NCBI RefSeq assembly: GCF_963678635.1
Contig: NC_087069.1
Coordinates: 40,724,831-40,788,830, forward strand
Direction of reading: 5' to 3'
From: Symsagittifera roscoffensis
Taxonomy: Eukaryota > Xenacoelomorpha > Acoela > Convolutidae
Length of the DNA: 64,000 nt
Shown here: positions 1-8,898 of the stretch, piece after piece
How positions within the stretch are numbered: position 1 is the stretch's first letter
How the letters are laid out: each line of letters opens with the position of its first letter
Translations under genes and position numbers: made by a program
Notes under the pieces: model-generated
Told to the model about the DNA's origin: nothing
Seen by the model: the letters and a program-made list of their open reading frames with translations, nothing else
The model's database searches: none

Positions 1-2191
1 CTTTTTTCACAACAAAAAGTTTGAGGTTTTCCTTTATTTTGAAAAAAAAAAAATTTCACTTGAAATTACAGAACGGGAGGCGTTCCCGAGGAGCGTAGCG
101 ACGAGCAACGCCGGGTTAGCTATTGCCCCTTAAACCAAACGGCCATGCCTTAATATTTCGAAGGACATGATATGAAATGTTTCACGGGACACCGAATGAC
201 ATGAAGGAAACTTTGATTCCGATATCTTTTACACATTCAAATGACAATCTATGCTTATCATGCATCGGTAACTATCAAGGTGTCAAATTTGCAAAATTTT
301 CATTTTTTAAGTTTACTATTTTTTCAACTTAATTAGTTAGTTGAGGGCTTTACTTTCTGAATACTTTTATCTCATAAATCTACTTTTTATTATACCTATT
401 TACGCAAACCAAGAAGTGGGCTTGAAATCATTAGGAAATTACTGTTTCACGGTTAAAATTAGTCAGAAAAAGTTTTAGGCTCTATCTGAATCATTCTAAG
501 CATTAAATTTTGTAATTTAGTGCTGAAATGTTAATTGAAAGTCTAAACCAGTCGCCTAAAAAAAGCCAAAATTTTATCGCTAACCCTTAAAATTAACAGC
601 AAAAGTTTGAGGCTGTAAATGAATCAGTTTTTAGTATACAAAACCCCTCCACTTGAGCAGAGTGATGAGACATATAGAGCTTAAAGCTAGAATAAACCCT
701 GTTTTTGGAAAGGAAAAGACTTATTGCCAAGACGGCGAAGTATAACTCTCGTTAATGGCTTCTACTTGCCCTTACCCGCAAAGTTTTTTGGTGCTAGTCA
801 CTTCTCGCTTTTGCTTTTCCATAACCAGTTCTACTTGAAATTCTCCTAAATTTTCTTGAAATTTTCCTGAATTACTTCAGTAATTTCAACAAACAATGCC
901 GAACTCTACTTCTATCGCGACACCTGTTCCTTGCCAGCAGTGCGGAAAAATACTGAGCTCTAAAAGGAACTTGAGAAGACATGAGCAAAAAGTTCACAAG
1001 ATCCTTCCTCCCCCTCCTCCTCAAACTGTTTGCGATGAGTGTCTAGAGTCATTCGAGAGTTTGTCGGAAGCCCGAGAGCACGTCGAGCTGGTACATGACA
1101 TGACTTCGAATAGTCATTGTATCTATTGCCATACAATATTTCTCACCGCGGAAAGCTATGGACAACACTTGCTGAAGAAGCACGCATTGCCTGTTTGGGA
1201 CGGCATTGAGACGACGTCTTCCGCTGCCCCAACGGAAAGCGCGTTCAGAGGCAAATTGCGTCGATACGATCTCAAAGTTGGTGAAAAAGAAATGGATTTG
1301 CTTCAAGTCATGATGCAAAACAAGGAGGAAATAGATGCTCTTATACTGGAAAGGGTCAAAGAGGGTCCGAACAAGGTGCAATTCCATGTGGAAGTGGGAA
1401 TGATCAAAATTCCCACTGTGCAAGACGGGGACAGTGGAAACTTCGAAAGGACCATGCTGTTTCTGAACACTAAGACATTGACAGTGTACTTCGAGGGAAT
1501 AGCTGGGGTTCAATTCTTGGAACTGATTGAACATATGGTCAACCAAGTCAATTCGTTCTCTTCTCATGGTAGCGGATGGATTATTGACAGAATTGAAAAA
1601 TTGCAAATCAGTTTCGCGGCCTTCTCACCAATAAGAGCAGGATCCTACCTCGAGCTACCTGATGCACTCAGCGCAGCATCTACTCTGCTCACAAATATCA
1701 ACACTAAAGATGATGACCGTTGCTTTCTCTACTCCTTTGTTGCCGCATATCACAATGTGAATGAGCCGGCCCTCTACCCCACATCTAGACGGTGGCTGGA
1801 GAAAAACAAAGTCTCAACCTACAATCTCGACAAAGAAGGAATTGTGAAAATCAATGGGGAATACGAAATGCCAATGGGTCTGATGGATATGGACAGATTT
1901 GAAAAGTTGAACAATTGTCAAATCAACGTCTTCCGGTAAGCAAATTCTAATTTCCTTCTAAAAATTTTAAAATTCCTTCAATAATGTTCTTCACCTATTC
2001 AAACACCCTTTTTATTTCATTTCAAACCTAGGTATAAAAATTATTTTTCTGTTCAGGTACAACGATGGCGAATTGTTGCCCATAAGAGTATCGAGCAGAT
2101 TCACTACTAGCCTGATTGTGGACTTGTTGCTGCTGACAGATGGATCAAAATATCACTATGTGTTGATAAGTGATCTCCAGAAACTGGTCGA
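1..2191 (+). repeat. Direct repeat copy 1 of the Polinton polymerase 5' region
   Basis: This stretch matches 17354-19544 at a constant offset of 17,353 with no difference in the stretches I compared, including non-coding sequence and an intron; the encoded 347-residue frames are identical. It begins at or before the window edge and stops after base 2191, in the middle of the polymerase second exon, where host sequence begins. It has no terminal repeat and no target duplication at that edge. It could be a truncated second Polinton, a recent segmental copy, or a false join in the assembly. Confidence 0.9.
896..2191 (+). pseudogene. Truncated 5' copy of Polinton DNA polymerase B
   Basis: This is the first part of the polymerase gene found complete at 18249-22829: exon 1 (896-1935), the 121-nt GT-AG intron (1936-2056) and about 135 nt of exon 2. 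It encodes the N-terminal C2H2 zinc-finger region (CQQC...H...H, CDEC...H...H, CIYC...H...H) but none of the exonuclease or polymerase motifs. The reading frame runs into unrelated host sequence after 2191 and stops soon after. It cannot make a polymerase. Confidence 0.85.
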
Positions 2192-2234
2192 ATGGCATGA
2201 ATAAAGTTGGTTCAAAAATAAGCATAACTAATAT

Positions 2235-3029
2235 CCCGGGTTGACCAAAAATGCTTATCCTACAATTTCCATATATGAAAAAATGCTTATCTTACAATTT
2301 CCTACAGTTTCATAGACTCAGAAAATTGTAAAGAAAACTCTAGGATAAGCATTTTTTCATAAATGAAAAGTGTAGTATAAGCATTTTTTCATAAACCAAA
2401 AAATTGATTTTTTCTAAATTTTATTTCTCAAAATTTTTGGAATGTCTTCGTGACCAAACACAAGTGACTAAACCCATGGTGTACTCAACACGAGTTCCCA
2501 TAAGGTTGATTGTTTGTCATTGACAATGCATTGGAAACGATCTGAATTGTAAAAGTGGTTACTTCACAAATGATATAGTGAAAGCATCAAACTTTTAAAT
2601 GTTGGCAAAATTTTTCAAAGATGATTTTTTTAAATTGAATTTTCAAGTTATCAGACATTGATCAAGACATATATTAACATGCCATACAAAAATATAAAGG
2701 AGTTTTAGGAAAATTATCCAGAGAAACGGAAAAAACTTGAATTTTTGTGCATCGTGGACTACGTTATGCAGAAAAAAAATTAAAATTTGCATGCAAATTT
2801 TTTTTTTCGGAAAATGTTTGTTTGTGTACAAAATTCGATTTGAGGTTGAAAAAAAACGAAAAAAGTTTTGGGGCTATTTCAATTTTACTTGAAAAATTTT
2901 TAAAAAATTGTATGAAAATTGTATGATTAGCATTTTTCCATACATTTGATGCAGGCAATTATATGATAAGCATTTTCGGTGTGGGGTAATGTAAGATAAG
3001 CATTTTTGGTTTATGGAGGTCAATCCGGG
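2235..3029. mobile_element. Non-autonomous inverted-repeat element (MITE-like), 795 bp
   Basis: The element begins CCCGGGTTGACC and ends with the near-complement GGTCAATCCGGG. Next to both ends lies an 'aaatgcttatc' / 'gataagcattt' block, and related 'ataagcatttttt' blocks recur inside. The paralogous locus near 29906 reads 'actaatattttgtag' with no insertion, so the insert is well defined with a likely 2-bp AT target duplication. It has no credible transposase frame. I do not recognise the superfamily. Confidence 0.7.
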
Positions 3030-3039
3030 ATTTTGTAGT

Positions 3040-3550
3040 CGATTTAAATTGCATAGTGTAATTGTCCATTTTGTCTCAAAAATCTCCATCGTTAGTTTTC
3101 TACAACAATGCAGAAATTAGGTTCGTTGTCAATCTGTTCCCAGAAAATACATGCTTTAAAAAAATTTTTAACTCACAAGAAATGATAACAAACTTTTCGA
3201 TTCTTGTCAATGTACACCAAAAAATTTTCCTCTCCATCAACATTGAGTTCCTACACTGTCTTTTTATTCAAAAATCAGGTATTGCATCTCAAAGATATCG
3301 AAACCTGTGTTTCTGGAATGTTTTCCCTGGAACATGGTCATTGTGAAGGCTGTTCAGAAATCACATTTCGAAGAAGAGAAAAAACTTATTTTTGAGTTTC
3401 CAAAACCAAAAAATTCAAACCACAGAAAAAGTGAAAGTTTTTTTTGTCTCGCATTGGTTTTCGGCAACAGAGGGATTGTTGGTTTTGTTGACGGCATAGA
3501 GAACTTCAAAACTGTGTGAATCTCTCAGTTGCAGTTTGATAACCATTTTA
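3040..3550 (-). pseudogene. Lectin-like remnant, copy A (degraded)
   Basis: Aligned on the minus strand with 29902-30431, which retains recognisable lectin-like pieces. This copy has more substitutions and indels and no continuous frame. It was presumably a coding segment related to the C-type-lectin-like exon at 32401-32991. Confidence 0.45.
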
Positions 3551-3984
3551 ACTCCATTTGAACGATGTTAATTGGGTTTTCAAATAGCCATTTTAGTGGC
3601 CAATTTGGGGTAATTATCGCGCAACTTACTTCGCGCTATTAACGATGAAGGGCTAATAATTCGACTCAATTGATCACTGCCAATATAAATGTTCCTATTT
3701 ATAAAATTTTTGTGCTTAATCTATCACTATGGAATTTGCATAGATTGTGAAGCTTTTAAAGTTGTATTTTTTTGATATTTTTTTTGTTTTTTTAGCATCA
3801 AACACAACTCCACAGAAATTAAAAGGCAGTCGAAAACTTTCAGGAAAGGAGCATCGCTTTGATAAGACATTCTTGTAATTGATTAGTGCTCCCGGAATAT
3901 TATGCTTGGGCTTGTTTTGATTAGTCAGTATTTTTTCGAATAAAATTTTTCCGTACAGCATCTACAACATATTGTAATCTGAAC

Positions 3985-4560
3985 ACTGTTCCGCCGGTAA
4001 ACGAGACTTACGCTACCTCCAGCACGCAAAAAACATGAAAAATGCATACTTCAAGGACCACGATTCCGAGCGCTTTGGCGAAACTGACGCTAAATGGAGC
4101 GGCGATTCTGATGACAGGCGCTCTGCAAGAGGTTAATACTACAAGCTCGGGCAACGTAAGGACTCGATAAGCTGGCAAGTGAAGAAGCAATCGACTGTGT
4201 CACTTTCTTCTTGTGAAGCCAAATACAACTCACTGGCTTCACCTGTTTAAGAAGCAGTATTCACGCGAAATCTTCTTAACGAAATGGAATACGAACAACA
4301 GAAACCCACTCCCAATGAAAAAGGCAATCAGAACTGCATCACAAAGGCTAAATCCAAGCCAAGCATAAACGGTCCAAGCATATCGAACCGAAACGTCTTT
4401 TTATTCGCGAGAAAGTCGAAGACAAAACAATCTGCTTGATCTAAACGCCGACAGACGCAATAGCAGCCGATATGCCCACGAAGCGTCTTCCACTCACAAA
4501 AGTTGAACAGCACCGATCAAACTTATTAGGAATTACCGACGTTCCTTTTGTTCCTTAAAG
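3985..4560 (+). pseudogene. Ty1/copia retrotransposon RNase H remnant, copy A
   Basis: In frame fragments the + strand reads like the C-terminal RNase H region of copia polyproteins. It has a D-x-D-D-R-R-S block followed by a KLG segment (4080-4160), then KKQSTV / SSCEA-like (about 4180-4215), the HSKHIE/T-type stretch (about 4370-4390), the IREKVEDK block (about 4405-4430) and a DMPTKRLP-like block (about 4468-4490). Stops and indels break it. A second copy lies at 30895-31455. No long terminal repeats were defined. The Polinton inserted downstream of this remnant. Confidence 0.7.
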
Positions 4561-5049
4561 AGCCGGAACAATCTGAGTGGGGATCTTAGGGTATATTAAA
4601 AAGAATTAGAACAACAATTATTCCAAAACTCTTATGTTGTTAAAGAGAACAAACTAACCTCATAGTTGACGTTGACAATTTCAAAATCGCCAAGTTGATT
4701 TTTTTAAAACTGCCCGATTTGATGATTGCGATTGATGTACTTACTAGTGGAACCAAGTTCAAGGCTTGATGTAAAACAACTAAATTTTTTGAACAGCACT
4801 AAATTTCTTTGACCACAGGTGATCAACTTCTTTTATAAAAAAATTAATGTAAATTTAAGGCCAGGCGCATTTATAGAGGTTGGAAAGCCGAATGACCTAA
4901 CATGACTTCACTCCACTGCCACCTTGGCAAAAAACAACAATGTATTTAATTGGGGACTTTAAATACTCCCGGTTTTTGATACATATTTCATCGCTATTAA
5001 AATCACTCAATCAATCTAGTCTCATTTTAATCTAGATATATCAAAATCT

Positions 5050-5055
5050 TGTGCA
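5050..5055. repeat. Polinton target-site duplication, left copy (TGTGCA)
   Basis: The six bases TGTGCA precede the element and recur at 23425-23430. The uninterrupted paralogous site at 31966-31971 has TGTGCA once. Six-base duplications are characteristic of Polinton integration by a retroviral-type integrase. Confidence 0.93.
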
Positions 5056-5291
5056 AGTAGTATTGTATCGTGTCCCGGATCCTAAGGGGGGGGTCCTTCC
5101 TAAGGGGGGGGGGGGTCCTCACGTAAAGCAAAATCCTAGGAAAGGGGTCCTTAATTTTTTGGAGGACCCTCATCCTAGGATTTTGTAAACGAAAGAGATT
5201 TTCCACCCAAAAAGCAGAAGACCCCCTACTTAGGATCTTGCTAAGTTTAGCTTAACAACAAGGGACACGATACAAAAATCTTTCTAATTCC
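5056..5291 (+). repeat. Polinton terminal inverted repeat, left
   Basis: It pairs with 23192-23424 over about 235 bp, with best identity in the outer ~130 bp and more divergence inside. It contains G-rich runs (TCCTAAGGGGG) and AAATCCTAGGA-type palindromes. The outer ATTGTATCGTGTCCC recurs inverted at the inner edge as GGGACACGATACAA (about 5267-5280), so each repeat is itself an imperfect palindrome. Confidence 0.93.
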
Positions 5292-5576
5292 AAATTTTGG
5301 GGTCCCAATTATTGGTCCTGATTAATTATATGAATCATATTAATTGTTATGCTTGTTTAGGGTAAATGAACTTTCGACCTAGTTGAAATTTGTTAGTGAA
5401 CGGGGAATTGACTTTTATGGTATATAATAAAAATTCGCCGGCCATTTTGGCAGCGTAGCTTAACTGTTGGCAGCAGTAAACTAATTCCTTAACTTGACCT
5501 AAATTTTATGGTGAAAAGGCAGTAAATTGAAATTACTCTCAAAAGGCGGCGGCCGTTTCTGGGCAAAATATACCAA
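5292..5576. other. Left subterminal region, no gene seen
   Basis: About 285 bp of AT-rich sequence between the left terminal repeat and the first frame. A 'tggtatataataaa' TATA-like stretch near 5418-5431 could serve the downstream early genes. I see no RNA gene. Confidence 0.4.
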
Positions 5577-6146
5577 ATGATAAAATTGTCAAATTTTGAA
5601 ATAAGAAAAATGAAATTAGAGGGAACTTGGTGTACTGAAGATATTGATAATGAACATTTACAATTAAGAGTGTTTTCAACCGCAGAAAAAAACTCATTTT
5701 TCAAATTATGTAATGAACGCTACGTCGTCTTCCTCGAAAGGGCAAAGGAAATTTCAAAGAAAGAATACGAGTTGATTTTCAAAGAACAATTTTATTTGAG
5801 TGAGCTTCAACAAATCTCTTGGTGCATTTCTACAAAACAAAAGTATGGCACTGTGAGCGATTTGAATATTGCTGATTATGAAAACGTTTTCGACTATTCG
5901 TTTGACTTTAACTCATTATGGGTTGATAAAGACTTGGAGAGAAAAATCCGTCTATGTTTCAACAAGCTATCAAAATACAAAAAACTTCCGGTGGTTTATT
6001 TAATTATTTACCACCGTTATCTTAATGAGTCTAAATGGTATTTGCAAGGTCACTTTTATTTCCACTGGCTTGAAATTCAGCAGGTTGGAGAGGTGTTGGA
6101 AAAAATAAATAATGAAATTGCAAAAAAGCAGAGTAACTCCTATTGA
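5577..6146 (+). CDS. Polinton early-region protein, unknown, 189 aa
   Basis: An open frame of 189 residues from an ATG 285 bp inside the left terminal repeat; a second in-frame ATG lies 11 codons on. The protein is rich in charged, Tyr and Phe residues, with no signal peptide or clear membrane segment. I do not recognise the family. It overlaps the next frame (6112) by 35 nt, the same compact style as the capsid genes, which supports it being real. Confidence 0.6.
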   Translation: MIKLSNFEIRKMKLEGTWCTEDIDNEHLQLRVFSTAEKNSFFKLCNERYVVFLERAKEISKKEYELIFKEQFYLSELQQISWCISTKQKYGTVSDLNIADYENVFDYSFDFNSLWVDKDLERKIRLCFNKLSKYKKLPVVYLIIYHRYLNESKWYLQGHFYFHWLEIQQVGEVLEKINNEIAKKQSNSY

Positions 6147-6546
6147 TTTGAAAATAATTCACGAAATTTATACGTCTTTGAAACAAACTTATCCTGATAA
6201 TTCTAACCGACGCAACTATTTTCTAGCTGCATGTTCTCTGTTTTTTGTTAGTTCTGATAACCTTAACTACGACATTTTAATTAAGTTGAGACCTTATGGT
6301 GGCTTGATTGGTATTGATAACTCTTCCTTGGACAAATATTTGAAAAATTCCAAAATTTTACGATTGCACGCTATTTTGCACGATGCGGCCGGATTTATAC
6401 ACGAATTTTATCAACAGGGTCCCACGTACTGTTACATGTTGCCCTGGAACTGTAACAACAGCTTATTGGGACATTTGAGTGGAATAGCGTTCTGCCTTTT
6501 CATTAAGTTGAAAAAACCAGAAGTTTATCATTTACTAGAATGCTAG
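6112..6546 (+). CDS. Polinton early-region protein, unknown, 144 aa
   Basis: ATG at 6112 lies inside the end of the previous gene, and the frame ends 7 nt into the next one. The central part has a His/Cys-rich patch (LRLHAILHDAAGFIHEF, then YCYMLPWNCNN) and a hydrophobic stretch near GHLSGIAFCLFI. The LHDAAG segment superficially recalls phospholipase A2 His-Asp motifs, but no calcium-binding loop is visible, so I make no functional call. Overlapping arrangement and length support a true gene. Confidence 0.6.
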   Translation: MKLQKSRVTPIDLKIIHEIYTSLKQTYPDNSNRRNYFLAACSLFFVSSDNLNYDILIKLRPYGGLIGIDNSSLDKYLKNSKILRLHAILHDAAGFIHEFYQQGPTYCYMLPWNCNNSLLGHLSGIAFCLFIKLKKPEVYHLLEC

Positions 6547-7170
6547 GCGAGAGATCAGTTGTGCTTGACGTGGAAGGCTTTCGTTACAAGAAAAACGCCT
6601 TTGTGGTTAAAGAATTAGCAATAACAACTTCAGACTACAGCGATCGACTCATTTTCCTACCTCCAGTGAATTTCAATATACTACCAAAGCTTGAACAAAA
6701 AGCTTACAACTGGTTAACTAATTATTTACACGGTCTCCATTGGGAAAACGGTGATTATCTTTATATAAACTTGAATCAAATACTTCAGTTTTTTGATTCA
6801 AGTTTTGTGCTGAGAAATCCTGGTGCCGTTTTTTACGCTAAAGGTTCAGAGTTTTGTGCTGAGAAATCCTGGTGCCGTTTTTTACGCTAAAGGAAAAGAA
6901 AAGACAGAATTTTTGGCCAAGTTCTTGGACCGAAAGATTGAAAACCTAGATGATTTGGGCTGTCCTCGGGTTGAAAACTTATATTTTAAAAATTATCCAA
7001 GTTGCAATAAACATATTCCACATTACAACTCCAGGAATCATTGTTCCTTGAAGAAAACCAAGGTTTTTTATGATTGGTTGAAAAATGAACAACAGCGAGA
7101 GATCAGCGAAAGTGGAGACATACCTATCACAAAATTCAATGCTTTGTGCGTGGATGACTCCAGAGGGTGA
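6540..7170 (+). pseudogene. DEDDh-exonuclease-like early gene, broken by a 49-bp duplication
   Basis: The first frame (6540-6890) begins near LDVEGF, followed by a VVKELA block and an HGLHWENG block. The coding signal continues in another frame to 7170, with a YAKGKEK segment, DLGCP, and a Cys/His-rich end (CNKHIPHYN, HCSLKK). Spaced Asp-Glu, Asp and HxxL-type residues resemble the RNase H-fold DEDDh exonuclease-like proteins seen in arthropod mobile elements; this is an inference from memory of motif style. The break is a tandem duplication with period 49 nt (6801-6844 and 6850-6893 identical), which shifts the frame by one. Confidence 0.5.
6801..6898 (+). repeat. 49-bp tandem duplication inside a coding region
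   Basis: The 44 bases from 6801 recur exactly at 6850 with period 49. Since 49 is not a multiple of three, the second unit shifts the reading frame. A TTCA microhomology lies at the junction, typical of replication slippage. Confidence 0.9.
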
Positions 7171-7426
7171 TATTAAAATTTCATTAACGAGAATAGAGCG
7201 TATTGATTGCAGTGGCCAAATTGTTCAGAGGAAGGAGCAAATAATAATTTCCGAAGAAGAGTTGTCTACGTTGAAGAGGTTTTTTCCAGTTATTGATCAA
7301 TTTGTATACTTCCAGAGATTCAAGTTTATCAGAAATGTTAGCCAGCAAGCGAGGAGTATGTCTTCCCGAACTAGTCTTAGTACCCAAACGTCAGCCAGGA
7401 GTTCAGATGGATCTAAACAGCAGTGA
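7085..7426 (+). CDS. PC4-like ssDNA-binding protein (plus-strand copy)
   Basis: A 113-residue frame. Residues about 28-75 read G-D-I-K-I-S-L...G-x-I...K-E-Q-I-I-I-S-x-E-E-L-x-x-L-K...P-x-I-D. This resembles the PC4/p15 transcription-coactivator fold: beta strands, a short lysine-rich segment, an I-x-[IL]-S strand, then the helix with E-E-L-x-x-L. The last 30 residues are Ser/Thr/Gln-rich and probably disordered. PC4 proteins bind single-stranded DNA, so a role in element replication or transcription is plausible. A second PC4-like gene lies at 14672-15031. It overlaps the tail of the broken gene before it (to 7170). Confidence 0.5.
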   Translation: MNNSERSAKVETYLSQNSMLCAWMTPEGDIKISLTRIERIDCSGQIVQRKEQIIISEEELSTLKRFFPVIDQFVYFQRFKFIRNVSQQARSMSSRTSLSTQTSARSSDGSKQQ

Positions 7427-7589
7427 ATTGCCAGATGAGATTAAGACGATTGTGAAAGAGGATACTGTGAAGAAAATAATGTACTACAAAAAAACCGCAA
7501 ATATCCCAGCAAACTTTGTTTTAGAAATGCATGACATAAATGATAGAGATTTCACACGTTATGAAATTTTTTACTGTTCTCAAAAGTAA
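7335..7589 (+). CDS. Small hypothetical Polinton protein
   Basis: The first ATG in this frame is at 7335, giving 84 residues; a later ATG at 7407 would give 60. It overlaps the end of the PC4-like gene in another frame. The mid part is charged (PDEIKTIVKEDTVKKIMYYK). I see no recognisable domain. The downstream 70 bp contain no frame. Confidence 0.4.
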   Translation: MLASKRGVCLPELVLVPKRQPGVQMDLNSSELPDEIKTIVKEDTVKKIMYYKKTANIPANFVLEMHDINDRDFTRYEIFYCSQK

Positions 7590-7661
7590 TTTAATTTTTT
7601 ACAAGCTTCATTCGCAGAGAGAAAAAGTCTAACGCAGTCTGTAGAATAAATAGTTTCTCAA

Positions 7662-7947
7662 ATGTCAGAAGCAACAACAGCAGTAGATGAACCTGACGCA
7701 ACATTAGTAACAGAGTTTGTTTATAACGAGACAAACAGTGAAAAAAAAATCATGGAAGTTTTGTAACAATGTAACTTTGCCAAGGTCTGAAGTAGTTTTT
7801 GTTGCGCAAATGGTAGTAATTCTAATTTTACTAACTTTCTGCATTCTCAAACTTTCTTTCACTAAATTAAGTTGCGAAGAAACGTCAGTTTGGTTCTCGA
7901 TTTTATCAGGCTTGGTTGGTTACGTACTACCAAACCCAAGAATATGA
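7662..7947 (+). pseudogene. Conserved small Polinton membrane protein, frameshifted at an A9 run
   Basis: A short acidic frame from ATG 7662 (34 codons, stop at 7764-7766) runs into a nine-A stretch (7741-7749). In the +1 frame after this run lies the real core: one transmembrane segment (FVAQMVVILILLTFCILKL) and then W-F-S-I-L-S-G-L-V-G-Y-V-L-P-N-P. This tail matches a motif I recall as common to small membrane proteins of Polintons. The core frame has no ATG of its own before the membrane segment. The run is therefore either one base off (mutation or sequencing error) or a programmed slip. The stop overlaps the ATPase start (ATGA, 7944-7947). Confidence 0.6.
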
Positions 7948-8645
7948 ATAAAGTGATTGATACTTCGACAAGAATTTTTATGGCGATAGTGGGACCTTCA
8001 GGATCCGGGAAAACTGAGTTAATTTTGAAACTTCTGATGGGAAATACTTTTTACCCTAAATTTGGAACCGTTCTATATCTTTACAAAGAGATGCAACCTG
8101 CATTCTCAGAAAAAGTGTCTTCTCGCGAAGTGAATATGGAGTTCATGAAATTCGACGGATTCGAATCTGTGAGAAAATTAGAAAATGTTCTTCTAGTTTT
8201 CGATGATTCATGTGAAGACATCTATAATGACAAGGAATTTGTTAGGTTAGCGACAGCGGGTAGACATAGAGGGATAGATGTAATATATGTTAAGCATAAC
8301 TTGTTTCAACAAAGTCGATGGTCGCGTACGATTGATTTGAACACTTCACACATCATTCTGTTCAAATCGCCTCGCGACGTTCAGCAACTAGATCTATTAG
8401 GAAGACAATTGAATGTATCAAAATTTTTGAGAAACTGTTACGAATTAGCTACCAGAGACTCTTTTGGACATCTTCTAATCGACTTGGACCCCCGTACATC
8501 AGATTGTTTGAGATATTGTTCAAATATCACACCACCTGGGCCAACAGTTTTTTATTTACCCTTATCTGAAGCAGAAACTACTCCAATCACAAATGAAAAA
8601 GAAAAACTTATCTACTCTGCGGCATATGGTACAACTGAAACCTGA
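7944..8645 (+). CDS. Genome-packaging ATPase (FtsK/HerA type)
   Basis: 233 residues from ATG 7944, which overlaps the stop of the membrane-protein frame. Walker A is GPSGSGKT (residues ~14-21). Walker B is VLLVFDDS (~88-95). A downstream GRHRGIDVIYVKHNLFQ segment is typical of the A32-like/Polinton packaging ATPases (sensor region). It is predicted to power translocation of element DNA into a preformed capsid. The end overlaps the next gene by 53 nt. An ORF reading from an upstream TTG is longer, but the ATG before MNKVIDTS fits the family start. Confidence 0.9.
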   Translation: MNKVIDTSTRIFMAIVGPSGSGKTELILKLLMGNTFYPKFGTVLYLYKEMQPAFSEKVSSREVNMEFMKFDGFESVRKLENVLLVFDDSCEDIYNDKEFVRLATAGRHRGIDVIYVKHNLFQQSRWSRTIDLNTSHIILFKSPRDVQQLDLLGRQLNVSKFLRNCYELATRDSFGHLLIDLDPRTSDCLRYCSNITPPGPTVFYLPLSEAETTPITNEKEKLIYSAAYGTTET

Positions 8646-8898
8646 CCAGCTAAGAAGATTAATTAGAAAAACTTCAAATCGTGAGATCATAACACTTGTT
8701 TGTGAATGTTTGCTCAATGTAGTCAATGGAAACGTACCCGTTAAAATCGCAAACATCGAACGATTCGAGACAGCATACAAATACTTATTAACTCCAAAAA
8801 CCAGTGTTGTCAAAAAACGTGCGATTATTTTGAGTAAAGAAGGCTTCCATTTAGTTCGACAAATACTTTATTTTTGTTACAAGTACCTCACAACTTAA
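8593..8898 (+). CDS. Conserved small Polinton protein with NGNVP motif
   Basis: 101 residues from ATG 8593, starting inside the ATPase gene. Segments L-R-R-L-I-R-K-T, then L-V-C-E-C-L-L-N-V-V-N-G-N-V-P and a basic K-K-R-A-I-I-L stretch recall a small conserved protein found next to capsid genes in many Polintons; function unknown to me. Its stop TAA overlaps the next start (TAATG at 8896-8900), suggesting termination-reinitiation or polycistronic reading. Confidence 0.65.
   Translation: MKKKNLSTLRHMVQLKPDQLRRLIRKTSNREIITLVCECLLNVVNGNVPVKIANIERFETAYKYLLTPKTSVVKKRAIILSKEGFHLVRQILYFCYKYLTT

Larger units (their letters stand above)
2192..5055. repeat. Host duplicon, copy A, left part (left flank of the Polinton)
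   Basis: This host sequence is collinear with 29865-31971. Shared landmarks are the start 'atggcatgaataa', the lectin-like remnant, the Ty1/copia RNase H remnant and the AT-rich tail ending in the Polinton target site. It differs from the other copy by a 795-bp insertion (2235-3029) and by many substitutions. It continues at 23425 on the far side of the Polinton. Confidence 0.8.

Noticed and set aside
1049-1606. 185-residue minus-strand frame opposite the polymerase zinc-finger exon (also at 18402-18959)
   Set aside because: It is antisense to a well-supported exon, has no recognisable motif, and is duplicated only because the region is.
2643-3089. Overlapping small minus-strand frames
   Set aside because: They lie inside a MITE and have Phe/Lys-rich composition from A/T runs.
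5056-5291. CRISPR-like or rRNA content in repeats
   Set aside because: No regularly spaced direct repeats with unique spacers are present, and repeats here are satellites or transposon ends in a eukaryotic genome.
6112-6546. Phospholipase A2 assignment from LHDAAG
   Set aside because: Only a His-Asp pair resembles the family; the calcium loop and disulfide pattern are missing.
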